Shown here: in pieces, positions 62,469 to 64,000 of the stretch | Position numbering within the stretch: the first letter of the stretch is position 1 | Layout: each line of letters begins with the position of its first letter | Origin: Brucella pseudogrignonensis | Lineage (GTDB): Bacteria; Pseudomonadota; Alphaproteobacteria; Rhizobiales; Rhizobiaceae | Assembly (NCBI RefSeq): GCF_002252525.1 | Contig: NZ_NNRM01000044.1 | Location: forward strand, 186,001-250,000 | Direction of reading: 5' to 3' | DNA: 64,000 nt | Made by a program: the position numbers and the translations under genes | The notes under the pieces: model-generated | Seen by the model: the letters and a program-made list of their open reading frames with translations, nothing else | Databases searched by the model: none | Told to the model about the DNA's origin: nothing

Positions 62469-62819
62469 CTATTCATTCTTGGATATAAGTCGTTCAAAAA
62501 CGCTTTTTGCGAACCCAAACTGTCTGGCTGTTCCGCGCCCGAGGGAGTTTTTTCCCATCGTTTGTGTCAGAATGCCGCGCTCAACGAGGTTGTCCATGGT
62601 CTCCAGGACTCCACCACGTGTCATACCTGTAATTTCTATAACAGATGCAAGCGTTAAAGGCTCATGTGCCTGATGCATCACATAGAGAACATTTAACATA
62701 CCGATTTGTTTAATGCGCGACTGTGGTGTCTCATTAACGAGCGGCTTTTCCAGGATTTCCTGGATGCCAAAAAGAGGGAGCGCTTGGTTCTGTAACCGTT
62801 CGCTTATATTGCTTGCCAT
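62469..62819 (-). CDS. Small MarR-like winged-helix regulator
   Basis: A 116-residue winged-helix protein. LTLASVIEITGMTRGGVLET forms the helix-turn-helix, followed by MDNLVERGIL and a wing region SLGRGTARQFGFA. It resembles the DNA-binding core of MarR proteins but is shorter than most (about 140). Nothing next to it on the same strand suggests a target. AT-rich sequence lies on both sides. Confidence 0.65.
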   Translation of the reverse strand: MASNISERLQNQALPLFGIQEILEKPLVNETPQSRIKQIGMLNVLYVMHQAHEPLTLASVIEITGMTRGGVLETMDNLVERGILTQTMGKNSLGRGTARQFGFAKSVFERLISKNE

Positions 62820-64000
62820 TTTCCTTAACTACTTATTGTTGAGAGAGTAAAGAACAGGATCGCACATTGTTTTTTTAGCGTTCCAAACAACAATTCGGGC
62901 GATGGGAGGCATGATGAACTTCTCTTTTGCCGTGCAATTGCACTCTTCGGTATGGGGCCGCTGTATCCTGGTTTTGGCCAGAAGAAATACGCGAATGATT
63001 GGGGGTATCAGTTTACCCTTTGCTTACCCAAGCTGAGTGGGACAATGCAATATACACGCCCCGGCTGTTAATACAAAACTATAGCGCCAACCTGCAGGAG
63101 GAAGTCACTTCTCACTTGTCGGAGTGTCGGATTTCGAACTTTGCTCACATGCTTATCTCCCATACTACTGCAGTGCAGCCCCGAACTTTCCGGATCAAAT
63201 CGGGCGGCCAGCCCAATCAGGTCCGCGGTGGCCGCCGTGGTGTCCTAGTTCATTGTTCGCCAAATGCGGAGGAACTCGTCTGGGTGACACTGCGTGGCAA
63301 TATCGTCGGTACAGGAATCACCTCTTTTCGCAAAGACCCCGATGATGGCGGCATCAGAAGCCCCACGGTTTGCGGCTGAATATGCGTGCGCTTTCGTGCC
63401 GGCAGCGCAGCTCCCGTCAGAGCCCAGTCCGGCTCTTGCCGGCTTAATTTCCTTGTTCCACCACGGACCCTTCCGATCAACCTCCTGCGAGGCCCGACTA
63501 ACTAAGCGTACCGCCGCTCAAGGCTTCGCCATCGCGGGGATGGCGGTCCCGTCCGGACGCTGATGGTACCGGTCATCGTCTTCAGGGTCGGCAAAGATGA
63601 GTATGGCGTTCTTCCTGATGACGACCTCAAGGTCGATGCACTTTCCTGGTCCGGCGCTCGCGTGGTTCCCGCCGGGTTGATCGTCGTACCCACGATCGGA
63701 CACCAAGGCTTGCCGCTGGATGCCCCCGCACGCACGGGCGCCTTTATCGGACGCTGACCCGGTGTGAAACGCAAGCCGAATGCTCGGTTGCCGGCGGCCT
63801 TCCTGATATCGCGCGACAGAGACGCAGCTTGATTTCAGCGCGTGGGTCAGCCTGGCCGGAAATGTCGCGAAGTTAGCGTTCGGACTTCCGAACCAAGCCC
63901 CGGTTTCGTTGCGGTCGAGGGACTATGGGTGCGATTCCTCGCCGGGGTCCAGGTCTTTGTTTAGCCTGACTGGAAGTCGGGAGGCTCATTTGCGAACGAT
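62820..64000. other. Right end, no recognised gene
   Basis: About 1.2 kb with several short overlapping open frames on both strands (for example 62999-63379 plus, 63563-63757 plus, 63502-63774 minus). None has a recognisable family or consistent ribosome-binding site. Composition and broken frames suggest mobile-element or gene debris; I cannot name it. Confidence 0.4.

Noticed and set aside
63502-63774. Overlapping open frames on both strands near the right end
   Set aside because: High-GC sequence opens frames on both strands. Neither product is recognisable, so neither was called.
1-64000. CRISPR arrays
   Set aside because: No regularly spaced repeats of 20-40 bases and no cas genes were seen; the only short tandem words are the ATCGGCGG copies.

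Overview
The window looks like part of a secondary replicon (megaplasmid or chromid) of an alphaproteobacterium in the Rhizobiales, most likely Brucella/Ochrobactrum-like. The reasons are a complete repABC replication and partition module, a RirA-type iron box, an RHE_PE00001-type gene (a family I associate with rhizobial plasmids), and alphaproteobacterial ABC transporters. The genus is inferred from protein style only.

Left part (1-12.7 kb): the end of a lipid-modification cluster (cyclopropane-synthase-like methyltransferase, membrane protein, lipocalin), about 1.4 kb of decayed sequence, a CcdAB toxin-antitoxin pair, and a siderophore-iron uptake locus. That locus has a sucraseferredoxin-like protein, a substrate-binding protein, two FecCD permeases, an ATPase and a TonB-dependent receptor. 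A MocR-type regulator follows.

Middle (13.2-41.9 kb): a dense anti-phage defence island. It holds a Septu-like ATPase/HNH pair in AT-rich DNA; remains of IS66 and IS110 elements; a tightly coupled five-gene operon (DUF1998 helicase, SNF2 helicase, Eco57I-type adenine methylase, SMC-like ATPase with a zinc-hook-like CxxC, HNH nuclease) that resembles DISARM but matches none of its classes; an RHE_PE00001-type gene broken by an in-frame TAG; a Gabija pair; and a three-gene restriction-modification-like operon whose last member carries a possible E-x-K nuclease core.

Island edge (41.9-46.4 kb): five copies of ATCGGCGG, nested inverted repeats and a 24-nt tRNA 3' end that may be an attachment site. 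Next come a Phd/VapC pair, a second Phd antitoxin overlapping a tyrosine recombinase, and a chimera of an autotransporter-like N-terminus with a decayed second recombinase copy.

Right part (46.4-64 kb): repABC with a counter-transcribed RNA between repB and repC, a DUF3137-type membrane protein, and a ROK repressor divergent from a seven-gene uptake and catabolism operon (binding protein, two permeases, argininosuccinate-lyase-like enzyme, ATPase, PfkB kinase, SIS-domain isomerase/deaminase). That operon probably handles an amino sugar or sugar-amino acid conjugate. A small MarR-like regulator and about 1.2 kb without a recognisable gene close the window.

All assignments come from reading translated sequence and motifs; no database search was run.
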